Shown here: positions 36,056 through 46,772 of the stretch, one piece after another | Numbering within the stretch: the stretch's first letter is position 1 | Layout of the letters: each line of letters starts with the position of its first letter | Origin: Sanderia malayensis | Lineage: Eukaryota; Cnidaria; Scyphozoa; Semaeostomeae; Pelagiidae | Reading direction: 5' to 3' | DNA: 64,000 bases | NCBI GenBank assembly: GCA_013076295.1 | Contig: RQOL01000699.1 | Span: 4,464,001 to 4,528,000 of the forward strand | Made by a program: the position numbers and the translations under genes | Notes under the pieces: model-generated | Databases searched by the model: none | What the model saw: the letters and a program-made list of their open reading frames with translations, nothing else | Told to the model about the DNA's origin: nothing

Positions 36056-39000
36056 CTATACTGAGGTTGCAGTGGATGGCGAAGTGTCCGATGCTAAACC
36101 AATATTTTCATTCAACAGTGCATTCTCTTCTTTTTTATTGGGTTGAGCCCACGGTTGTTTTTCACCAGATGAAAATATGAGAAAAAACACCAAACCGAAC
36201 AGATACATAATCGATGATATGATGAACACGTATCTCCATTCCTCCTTCGTCTAAGAAAAGAAAATGAAAACTTTACCAAAACAAAGACCTGCTTGCATTA
36301 GATGATTCGAACCAACTTTAAAGGTTTGAGGAACCGAGAAGAAAACTCAAACGATAAAAAGTTGACAATCATCCAATGAGAATAACGCCTCATTGCATGA
36401 TCGTTCTACGTCACGGGTTCACTAATCATGCTGAACCTCTGGAGGCCCATGGAAAAGGGTTTATTAGTTGCAGAGCTCGACCCAACAAAAGATCTACTTT
36501 AAAGTGCCCCTACCGCCTTTTTTATGGGTTAAAAGTATAGAATCGAATGCGCTGATTCTGATACCGTTTATATTTTTTTGTAGAGTTTTATTCCATTCAC
36601 GAATGAATAAAAAAGCCGTAAGGGCACTTTAACAGGATTACAGAGAGGTCCATTACTTCCAAGGATAAAACAAGAAATTTCAAAAATTTTACGGCAAATT
36701 CATCAAATCATACCCACCCATAATTCACAGGACAAGCATAAAAACATAAACAAAAACAAACCTGTAAATTAAATCTGTAAATAAATTGCAAGGATTACCT
36801 CGTTCTTAGTAATGATGCCGACAATTGGAGGACTAAGAATGCCGGGAATTGTACCCAAACAATTAGTTATACCATAAAGAAGACCAGCATAGCGAGGTGC
36901 GATATCAAGATGATTGACCATAAATCCACTCCTTGATAGGCCAATGAAACCAATAGCCAATGTCAGTTCAAGTACTGCGATATCCTTGTTGGGTGCATAT
37001 CCAACCAGCAACAAGAAGAGTCCACCAAACAAAAAGCCTGCAAGATAGAAGAAATAATAAGGTTGCAATAAACATTATAAAAGACAGAAGGTAATGTCGG
37101 AAGCGAAGTCCTAAGCATGAATTCAATTCCATGCAAAGAACAACTCACTTCGATTCATTTTTGATTAGTTCAATTCTCACTTCTCTAATCGGTATACGTG
37201 AGCAGTTACCAACATAATTAAAATAATAAAGTTCAGAAGCAACATTACATAAAGCTGGTCCTTTCTTAGTGAGATTCGAACCCCATATTTTCGGGGCATG
37301 CCTGTTAGGTTATGCTTGTTATGCCCTAAATTAATATTCTTTCCACGCAGTCTTAATTGAGGAAATGTTGTTTCCTAGTATTAATAGCATGTGGAAAAAG
37401 TACTCAAATGAAAACAAAGTTGAACGCTAACAAGCAAAAGCTAATGACAGATTTTTAGTGTCATTTTTAAAACTTGGCAGCTGGGACATCAAACTTTCTT
37501 AAATGACAAAACCTTACGGAGGAAGCCATTTAACTAATACTAGCCGGGGGCCCTCCCAACGCTCGTTTCCCCTGAGAGGGCATGTTGCACTTTGGGTGGA
37601 GATCAAAACCCCCGTGTCATGACACACTAATTTAACTAAAGAAAAAATAATACACTAATTTAGTGTTGGTAAATATACTAATAAGTATACTAAACGTTAA
37701 ACACACTAAGCGTTAAGTGTTGAACGTTTTGATACTTCTCAAAAAAGATAAGAAACTGACCCAAACTGTTGAAGATTTTTCTCACAGCTGTTGTAGACAG
37801 TATTTTACGTGTCCTTAGCAAATCTGCCAGCCTCCCTCCAGTGAGAACAACAACCATCATTACGAGGTATGGCAATGCTGACAGGAAACCAGTCTGAAAA
37901 GAGTGGAAAAAGAACAATGTTGCAAAAATGAAGACGCCATATAGCTTAGAGAATTTATGAGTCATTAAAAATTAAAACCCTCTTGGCGTACCAATTTAAT
38001 GAAGATTGCAATTACCTTTTTCAGATCAAAATGGAAAACCTTTTTTAAGTAGGTAGGAAGCAAGGTAAGAAATGTATAGTAGCCCCAACTTTCTGTGAAA
38101 TGAGCGACAATGATGGCCCACATGGGAATTGACATAGCAATTTTTTTCCATGGAACATCGCCGACCTAATAAATAAGAAATTGGAGTATAACATGCTAGC
38201 TTTATTAGCATTAATTATTCACTCCTGACGTAGAGAGTCACAGAGAAATCATTGCATTATGGGTTGCATCTCTCGGTTGAAACTCAAGATTTGTCTGTAT
38301 TAACGAATGGAGAAGAATAAACTTCATGTATTAACTAACAGTGCAATTCGAATTCAACTTTTCATTTTTCACTTCGGAAAGATTATTAGGTCTTCTACCA
38401 GCCATTGAAATTACCTGTTTCTCGGTATGATCTTCAGCAAGTTCTGTTTTTAAATAATTTAATTCTTTATCTGTTATGGTTGAATGGTCAAATGGAGAAT
38501 CAGTGACAAGCCAAAACCACAGTGCACTCCACATTATGGCCATAACACCTAAAAGTATGCAGTAGCAACAATGGCATAAAAGCAGCATTAAAATAGCATT
38601 CCTATTGCTAAAGTGAATTAATTGGGATAAATTAGACAAAAAAATTCAAATATATTTTCAAGCTAACCGAAGAAATAGAAAACCGCCGGCCAACCAAAGC
38701 TGTCAGCAATCAAGCCAGAAAACACCATCCCAAATACTATACCCGCGATGAGACCTTCAAAATACATTAACAGATAAACATCATGACATAATATTTACAC
38801 GTTTTTTTTTATAAGAAACCTGGCTCAAGGCCTAGTAGTAAAAGTTTCTTAATTTTTAGCCACATTTTAGTTCTAAAAGTTTCTTAAAAGTTTCTTAATT
38901 TAATGAAAATGGTTGCAGTAAAAACGAAGAAAAAAACGTGGATGTGGCAAAATATTAGTATTATGACAAAGAAAAATCGTCAATGCGAAAAATCGTCCTA

Positions 39001-40269
39001 TTGAGCCGACAATGTTATGCTTAGCACATAAAACATACTTACTATAGTTGACATTTGTTAAATCCGTGAGGGAAAAACGTGTTTCCGCAATTTCTAATAT
39101 TTCTTAAATACTTCCTTATAGTTCTAAAAGTTTCTTAAATTTTAGGGTGTCTAGATCTAGGTTTCTTATAAACAGGTTTCTTATAAAAAAAAACGTGTAT
39201 GTGTTATAGCTTGTTATAATTATTTTATCTTAACGAGGCTGATTTGGAAAATAACCAGGGTCGTGGCAACAATATTTACTTTTCGCGAAAAATAAAGCCA
39301 CAAAAATTGGGATGGGACCGATTATTTCTCTGCGGAGGGATTTCCGAAAACGCGGGATATCTTCCAAACCAGTAGGATCTCAGATCTTAATATTCACCTG
39401 AAGATGTTATTGAAGCCAATTTGCTTCTTTCCATTGGTGGAGCCCACTTGATCCAAATTGCATGCCTGCATGGAATTGTCAGACCCTGTGATCATAAAGA
39501 AGACATGTTTCTTTCTTGGTAACAAAAATTCATTAACTTCATCGCATTAATGCACCAACATTCTCAACTAGGAAATAAAATTTCTAAATTTTAATTACCT
39601 TAAAAAACCCATCAAGTACACGAATTGCAATCAGTAGATACATGCTTCCTCTTGCAGCCAAAGGGGTCAACAAAGTAAGTAATGCAGATATCAAAACTCC
39701 ACCACCAAATATATTTTTACCACCAAACCGAGCAGCAAGATATCCACCAGGTATCTGGGCTACCATGTAGCCATAGAAAGATGAGCTCAAAATGATACCT
39801 AAAATAAAAATGTCGGGGAAGTTTGATACAGTTGACATGCAATTTCGATTTTTAATAAGTTTTATATATTTGAGTTGATATTACCCTGCTCTCTGGAAGT
39901 CCAATTAAATTCTGCAGCTTTCTAACAATGGGAAAAATAGTTTAATAAAACACCCATAAAGCAATTTAATGAAAACTATGCGATGTTTCGCCCCAATTTT
40001 ACCTTAGAACTTGCATAAAAACATTCAAAATAAATCCTTACAAGAACTTTAACATCTCCACTGGCCGTAGAATTCGTTTCACTTGAGACCATAGCAACTA
40101 GTGCAACACTTAAATTCACCCTTAACGCGGTGACATTAAGAAATCCAAGGAAGCTAAGAATCGCAAGCAAATATCTTTTTGGAAGACAGGCGCATGTTAT
40201 TTTCCATTTTGGCCCACTTCTGGGAAGTTGGCTTTTATTTGGATCTTCATCAATGGCCGAATGGTCCAT
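36056..40269 (-). CDS. SLC17A5-like: Gene G: sialin-like SLC17 transporter, 10 exons, near-identical to F
   Basis: Exons: 40042-40269, 39885-39921, 39599-39798, 39398-39485, 38668-38754, 38415-38548, 38016-38165, 37761-37893, 36799-37037, 36056-36250. The product is 496 residues, open throughout. Every exon and intron, the MITE in intron 4 and both flanks line up with gene F at an offset of about 5.04 kb with only scattered changes, so this is a recent tandem duplicate. Exon 6 has FDHSTIT where F has LDHPTIT and most sisters FDHPTIT. TM4 ends RVLDGFFK as in F. Exon 4 reads [10 protein letters not shown], so that unusual pair of substitutions predates the duplication. Short-read mapping would collapse F and G, so expression must be assigned by the few distinguishing bases. 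Confidence 0.9.
36499..36632. mobile_element. Short TTAA-bordered element, gene G intron 9
   Basis: Duplicate of the gene F copy with the same ends and interior. It was inherited through the 5-kb duplication. Confidence 0.7.
38797..39198. mobile_element. MITE-1 copy 4, in intron 4 of gene G
   Basis: Same position and orientation as in gene F, carried along by the duplication. It has only scattered base differences and one length change in the terminal T/A runs. Confidence 0.8.
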
Positions 40270-41109
40270 GCTGTTTGAATAAAATGTTAACTGGTCAAAA
40301 TAAAAAATATAAACCCTTATTCACGCTTTTTTCTGCCATTAATGCTTGCTATATTTACAACTGAAAGTGTGTTGCAGCCAAACCTTTCTTGTTGTCCATA
40401 TCCAATTTGATCTAGCCTCACGGAATATAATATCCCCAGTGTTATATTTCGAAACCGCGGACTGGACCGAAAACCGTGTTGAAACATAACACCGATCAAA
40501 TGGTTTTCTTGATCAATTTTCATGGCCTACTGCAATGCAAAATCACATTCCGGTCTTCTTGCATAAAAAAGAAATTTCAATCTTTACTAACTACTTATGG
40601 TGCATGTTTTGTTTCATTCGATCACGATAAGTACACAAAATTTGGCTTTGAAATGGGGCACTGACTGCGACATGGTAGGACATCATTACTATGACACGGA
40701 TCGACTTTTAATGGGAGATAATCAGGAAAATTTTTTCAAACCTGCGCTGTGCGCAACCCTGGCCTTTTTTAAAAAATTGTCTCCCAAGGTACAAAGCTAT
40801 AACTTTGCGCACGTCGTTTCAGCTATTAAACAAAGTAATTAAATTGATGGTAACGCTATAGCGGCGTATTGAAAAGGGTACCAACAACCGCGCGGTCAGT
40901 CAAACGACATCCTATTCCGCGTCAGAAAAGAGGTTGCCAGAAATTATGGATGGCGGAGATGTGTTAGACATAACAAGCGATCCCATAAGATCCCATAAGT
41001 CTATGTTATATTTAAACAATATAACATAGTGTATTTCCACTGCAATAAAAAAATTTGTTTAAATTGAAAAAATAAAAAAACATTTGCAATGAGCTCTCTA
41101 TGTAAATTT
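40270..41109. other. Spacer between genes G and H
   Basis: Copy of the F/G spacer with a short local duplication (GATCCCATAAGATCCCATAAG, 40979-40999). Nothing else seen. Confidence 0.6.
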
Positions 41110-44100
41110 CTATACTGAGGTTGCAGTGGATGGCGAAGTGTCCGATGCTAAACCAATATTTTCATTCAACAGTATATTCTCTTCTTTTTTATTGGGTTGA
41201 GCCCACGGTTGTCTTTCACCAGATGAAAATATGAGAAAAAACACCAAACCAAGTAAAGAGATAGAAGCAGATATTATAAAAACGTATCTCCATTCCTCCT
41301 GGGTCTAAGGAATAAAAGACGAAAAAATTTAATAAAAGACAGACTCGTTTGATGAATCGATTAAACTTGCAGGAAACCGCAGGAAAAAATGCAGGAAACC
41401 GAAAAAAACGCAAACATTATGGAAATCGATGGTCATCCAGTACTAATATTCCCTATTTCACGATCGCTCTGCGCTAAGGGTCCATTAATCAATAGTCGTG
41501 ATTCATTTGTTCCAAGGGTCCAGCAAGGAATGCTCAAAGCAGGACTGTCCACAATTAGTCCCACCAATAGTAAACAAAGGCAACCATGAACACGTGAACA
41601 GAAACATACCTATAAGATATAGCTGCAGAAATGTAAAAATCATTTGATTACCTCGTTCTTAGTAATGATGCCGACAATAGTAGGACTGAGAATTCCAGGA
41701 ATTGTAGCCAAACAATTAGTAATACCAAAAAGAAGACTAGCATAGCGAGGAGCAATATCAAGATGGTTCACCAAGTGTCCACTAGAGGTTAGGCCACTAA
41801 AACCAACAGCCAAAGTAAGTCCAAGAATAGCGATATTCTTGCTTGATGCATATGCAACTAATAGTACGAAGACTGCTTCAAATAGCATGCCTAGAAATAC
41901 ATGAGACAAATGCTAATTTAGGTCATAAAAAACAACTCATTTTAATAAAATTCATTTCTCAGAGAGAGGAATAAATGATCATCATCGTGTAAATAAAGAA
42001 GCGCAAAGAACAGAAGTGCCAGTGCACAAAACTTGTTTTTTCAAGGTGGAAATCAAACTTGCGACCTCTGGGTTACATTTTTTGGGTACAACATTTGATG
42101 TTGTACGAAATTTGAAGTAGTGGTGGGCAAATAGAGCAATATTATGCAGTTAAAAGTTAACATGGCTGCAGTCATTGATGTAAGATATACCTATTGATCG
42201 GAATAAAAAAATAACACGTTCCAGATGCATTACTCATTGCAAAATGTGTTACCTTCCTCCCCAATACTAAAAGTTTCACGACCTTGGACACCGTAAAACT
42301 TGTGGCGACATCGGCATAACGCCGTGTTTGCATTCAAACGCTCAGGCAAGCAATTTTGCATTTCAAAGTTTTGGAAAATAATTCAGCGCATATAATTTCA
42401 AATTGAAGCAATTCATTACAAAAGTATACTAACTGGGATAAACTAAATCCGAGCTTCGTGTAAAAAGCGTTCCGGGAAACAAATAGCGTGGGGGCCTGGC
42501 CGGGGCCACGGAGGCCTGGGGCAAGCTATTCTTAGCATAATTCTGATACGAGAAAGATATTTTATATACGTACAGACACGCATAAAAATGTCCAATTTAA
42601 CCAAATTAAGAATTATGAGAAACTCACCCACACCGTTGGAGATCTTTCTCACAGCTGTTGTAGACAATATCTTGTGTAACCTCAGATAATCGGCCAGCCT
42701 CCCTCCGGCTAGAACAGTAATCATCATTACGAGGTATGGTAATGCTGAAAAGAAACCAGTCTAAAAAAATAGGAGGAAGAACATATCAACAACTTCATGT
42801 TGGGCATACAAGGATGGCGTAAAGCCAAGGAATTTTTGGCAATACAAAATCAGAATTGTCTTAGCATATTACATCAATGAAACTTGCAATTACATTTTTC
42901 AGATCAAGATGGAAGACTTTCTTTAAATAGGTAGGAAGTGAAATAAGCAGTGTATAGTAGCCCCAGTTCTCTGTAATATGAGCTACAACTATTGCCCAAA
43001 ATGGAATTGATGTCACAATTTCTTTCCACGGAATGTTGTGAACCTGAAAAAAGACATTAATGGGTATTAAATACTGGGTTTCTTGCTATGAAATTCCAAT
43101 TCAGCAATTGGTACTTCTTGTAGGAAGATTATTATGTGATTCATGATGTGAGGTTACTTTTTTCTCAGCATGATCTTCGGCAATTTCTGCTTCTAGGTAT
43201 TTCAATTCATTATCTGTTATGGTTGGATGGTCAAATGGGGAATCAGTTACAAGCCAAAACCAAAGAGCACTCCATATCACGGCCACGGCACCTAAATGTA
43301 TGGAAATTTTATAAATTAACTATGGCATAAAACCATGGGAATTATAGCATTTCTCTGTCATGTCAGTTGAGTTGTTTAATTAGGATAAACTGGAAAATAA
43401 AATTGATATTTGAAGCTAACCAAAGAAATAAAAAATGGCTGGCCAACCATAACTGTAAGCAATCAAGCCAGACAATACCGTTCCAGATATTGTACCAACA
43501 AATACACCTAAAACAAAAAGTTGTTGAGGGTCAAAAATCATGATACAATCTTGATCAGTTCTGAGGCTTATACAATTGTTGGGTCTCAATATTTACCTGA
43601 ATATGATATTGAAAACAATCTGCTTCTCTCCATTGGTGGAGCCCACTTACTCCAAATTGCATGCATAGATGGGAATGTCACACCCTGTCAAAACAGCAAA
43701 GACATACATACATAGGTCATACTTTGTTAAAAAATTTCAGAAATAAAATGCTAATGCACCAAGATTTGCATCCAGTGATAAGAAATTAGAATTTTAATTA
43801 CATTGACAAACCCCTCCAGTACGCGAATTGCAATCAGTAGATACATGTTTCCTCTTGCAGCCAATGGAGTCAGCAAAGTAAGTAATGCAGTTATCAAAAT
43901 TGCACCACCTAATAAATTTTTACCACCAAACCGAGTGGCAAGATATCCACCAGGTATCTGAGTTATCAGGTAGCCATAGAAAAACGAGCTCAAAATTATT
44001 CCTAAAATAGAAGAGTAGAGAAACGTTGATATTTTATAAGGAATATAATAAGACTTCTGACAAATGTTTTCTATTTGAGTCATAGGCGTAGGCTTTGGGG

Positions 44101-44881
44101 GGGCTCGGGAGCTCAAGCCCCTCCTGGGTCAGAAATTAACGGTCCATGCGATCATTTAGCTGTCGCTGTATCCTTTAGATGTTGCTTTGGAAAGTAGATA
44201 TGAATTAGCAGATAAGAACTTGTGAATTCTTTTGTAAATAAAAATATTCTTGAAAAGAATACGTTTTGGGTATCCAAGTAGAAAGGTTACTGCTTAAACT
44301 GATATTACTTGTTTTTTTTTTGTCTCCCGTATCATAAGAAACCCAGAATGAAGTTTAAAAAAAAATTCCACTTGAGCCCCCCCTGGAGAAAATATAACTC
44401 TACGCCTATGATTTGAGTGAATATTCAGATTACCCTGATCTCTGGTTGTCCAATTAAATTCTGCAGGTTCCTACAGATCAAACAATTTTGGTTTAATAAA
44501 AGCTTAGTGATGCCGTTTCTTTTCTTACCTGAATGACGCAAGCTCTCGAGTGATTGAATGAACTCTCAGGTGGGGAGCTCACGAGGGATTATTCGAGCAC
44601 TTCCGTTATTTCGAAAAAAATAATCAAAGAAAATAAATACTTACGACAACTTCAACATCTCCACTGGCTGTATAAATGGTTTTATTTGAGACCATTGCAA
44701 CTAGTGCAACATTCAAGCTCACCCTCATTGCATTGACATTGATAAATCCAAGGGAACCAAGAATCGCAAGCAAATATCTTTTTTGAAGACAGTCGCATGC
44801 TATTCTCCATTTTGATATTCGTTTGTGAACTTGGTTTTCATCTGGATTACCTGCATCTTTATCGATGGTCGAATGATCCAT
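41110..44881 (-). CDS. SLC17A5-like: Gene H: sialin-like SLC17 transporter, 10 exons, mosaic last exon
   Basis: Exons: 44645-44881, 44434-44470, 43802-44001, 43597-43684, 43421-43507, 43158-43291, 42894-43043, 42628-42760, 41652-41890, 41110-41304. The product is 499 residues. Exon 1 has the long D-type tail, but TM1 reads MRVSLNVAL where the family has LRVNLSVAL, moving the Asn/Ser pair next to the conserved Arg. Exon 2 is [15 protein letters not shown]4 reads RVLEGFVN as in B. Exon 9 begins [19 protein letters not shown] and contains [13 protein letters not shown], with His in a usually apolar position. Exon 10 is a mosaic: its 3' part (41110-41250) matches F/G, while the 5' part ([10 protein letters not shown]) does not. 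Intron 2 contains a hAT-type MITE. Borders are GT-AG. Confidence 0.9.
44081..44410. mobile_element. hAT-type MITE in intron 2 of gene H
   Basis: A 330-bp insert. The ends CATAGGCGTAG and CTACGCCTATG are perfect inverted repeats, flanked by the 8-bp direct repeat ATTTGAGT (44073-44080 and 44411-44418). Inner arms are rich in G/C runs (GGGGGGGCTCGGG and GAGCCCCCCC). No ORF. Confidence 0.85.
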
Positions 44882-46772
44882 GGTGATTAATTAAATTGAC
44901 AACTGGCTGAAATGAACGGGACAGAAAAATGATTATTCATTGATTTATTGCTATTCCCATTTCTTTTCAAAGGCCATCATGACCTGAGATCAGTCTCAGA
45001 TTAAAATAAATTGAGAATAATAATGGGACCTGTGAAAGCCAGACGCATTTCGCCACCAGCTGTGAGGACATTGTTTTAAGCGGATTAAGCAAAGCCCCCG
45101 GTGTGCAAGTCTTCGGCACGTGCACCGCATTTCGGCAGCCAATCTGACCGTAGCCAGCAACCTCCCTGTTTCAACAAGTGTAGATAACCGTACTGGGAGG
45201 CTTCTGTCATTTCTTCGTGGCAGCAACAGCGGCTAGAATGCCGCTCTTGTCGAAGCACCAAGCATCGATTTCCAAAGTGCCCCAATTTCCAATGTTTGCC
45301 AAATCTGATTATCTGCCAATTGCTTTAGTTTTCTTGGCAAAAGGCCTGTTAAGGCCGGGTTACACTTTGATGTTAAATTAGTTGAAGAGCTTGGTCCTAC
45401 TACTTTCTTATGAAACACTCTCTCAATAAGGTATACAGCAAAAAATATTGATTTAAAAGAAAGATCTTGCTACTGCTGAAGAAATGAAACGAGTTCGTCT
45501 AGCAATAAAAAACTGGTCAAATTATGGGATAGAACTTTTGATACGATTTTAGTCTTTAAAATAATCACTGTCCAACTTTCCAAAAAACTATTCCCGGCCC
45601 GGAATAATTTCTCCCTCCAAGAGAAAATCGCGGGAAGGGAAATGAATGGGTTTTATCGGCAGACTTTCATGTTTTACAAGTGACTAGTTTGATATCTTTT
45701 GGCTTCTCTTGTAAATTTCTCGGATCTTCAAAGTATCCTCAGATAGTTGCGCCAACAATTTGCGTTTGTTGCTCCAACGCATGAAAACCGTGCATTACAA
45801 GGTTGGCGAAACCAGGAAACTTGTTCCCCAGACAAACAGGTTTCTGGATACTTCGCAAGAGAAAATCTAACAGAGTGAATTACGAAATTAAAAACAGCAA
45901 GAAAAGATGGAAAATCCTCCACCACGATTGCTTTACATCGATATTCCTGCTTCGATGATGAAGCAGGAACACAAGGCATGGAACATTGTGCCCCGGGAAA
46001 CTTGCTGGCGAGCTATCATTCCTTGTCTACAGATGACGTCACTGGGTGAGAGTCCGAGGAGAAAAACAAACAGCAAAACATTATCCATAAGCACGTCCTT
46101 TGCTGAACGCTATTCCTTGGTGCACACTTTACTTTAAACCTAATTTTAATTAATACAAAATACCCGCCTGCAGGGGGCAGATGTGGGATGGATGCCGGAG
46201 ATGCAGTGTTGAATTCTTCATTAAAAGTGCAGTGTTCAAGTACTTCGTTGAAAGTGCAGTGCTGAGTACCTTGTTTTGGGATGCAATATTTAGTAAATCG
46301 TTGGAGGTGCAGTGATCAGTGATCGCTGCACATTGAATGTTGTATCTATGTCTAGTACAACATTCAATGCACAGTGGTCTTTTACCAGCAGCCCTTTCTA
46401 ACTTTTAGCTTCCTCAGCAGGTGACGAACCGTAGTTCGGTGTATCAATCATAATTCATTATGATTTTTTTGCGGCTATTTCTTGGCCACATATTCCAAAT
46501 CTGCCATTTTCATCCGGATCGGTAAGCTGACAGCGAAAAAATTGTTCAAAAATGTATCAAAAATATTGCAAGAACTTTTACAATAGCTTCAACAGTATGA
46601 ATAGGTAGGATTATGATTGCAAAATTGTTCCCTTGTATGAGTATCCACAAGTATCCGTGATGATAGGTTCGAGTAAATTTTAAAAAAATATTTAAAGTAT
46701 TTTAAAAAATTGAGAAATGTTACTAACTTACAAATGTCCAAAAATACAAAATTTCGTTCTTTCTGTAACATT
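44882..46772. other. Spacer between genes H and I
   Basis: Longest spacer inside the array. At 45350-45372 there is a MITE-like end TTAAGGCCGGGTTACACTTT, similar to the MITE-3 ends further right. At 46195-46330 a degenerate repeat of about 40 bp is built on AAGTGCAGTG. At 46328-46371 a hairpin has ACATTGAATGTTGTA facing TACAACATTCAATG. The blocks 45000-45340 and 45720-46140 have frames of 60-85 codons that I do not recognise. Confidence 0.45.

Larger units (their letters stand above)
31156..36196. repeat. Tandem duplication unit 1 (gene F)
   Basis: A unit of about 5.04 kb running from the middle of gene F exon 10 to the middle of gene G exon 10. It aligns nearly base for base with 36197-41250, including introns, spacer and the inserted MITE-1 and 132-bp TTAA element. 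Confidence 0.85.
36197..41250. repeat. Tandem duplication unit 2 (gene G)
   Basis: Second copy of the 5-kb unit. Its right edge is visible in gene H exon 10: the sequence matches F and G through ACACCAAACC (ending at 41250) and then diverges completely over the next 40 bases. Confidence 0.85.

Noticed and set aside
45907..46137. 76-codon plus-strand frame in the H/I spacer
   Set aside because: Opposite-strand frame of similar length, no domain and no matching sequence in other spacers.
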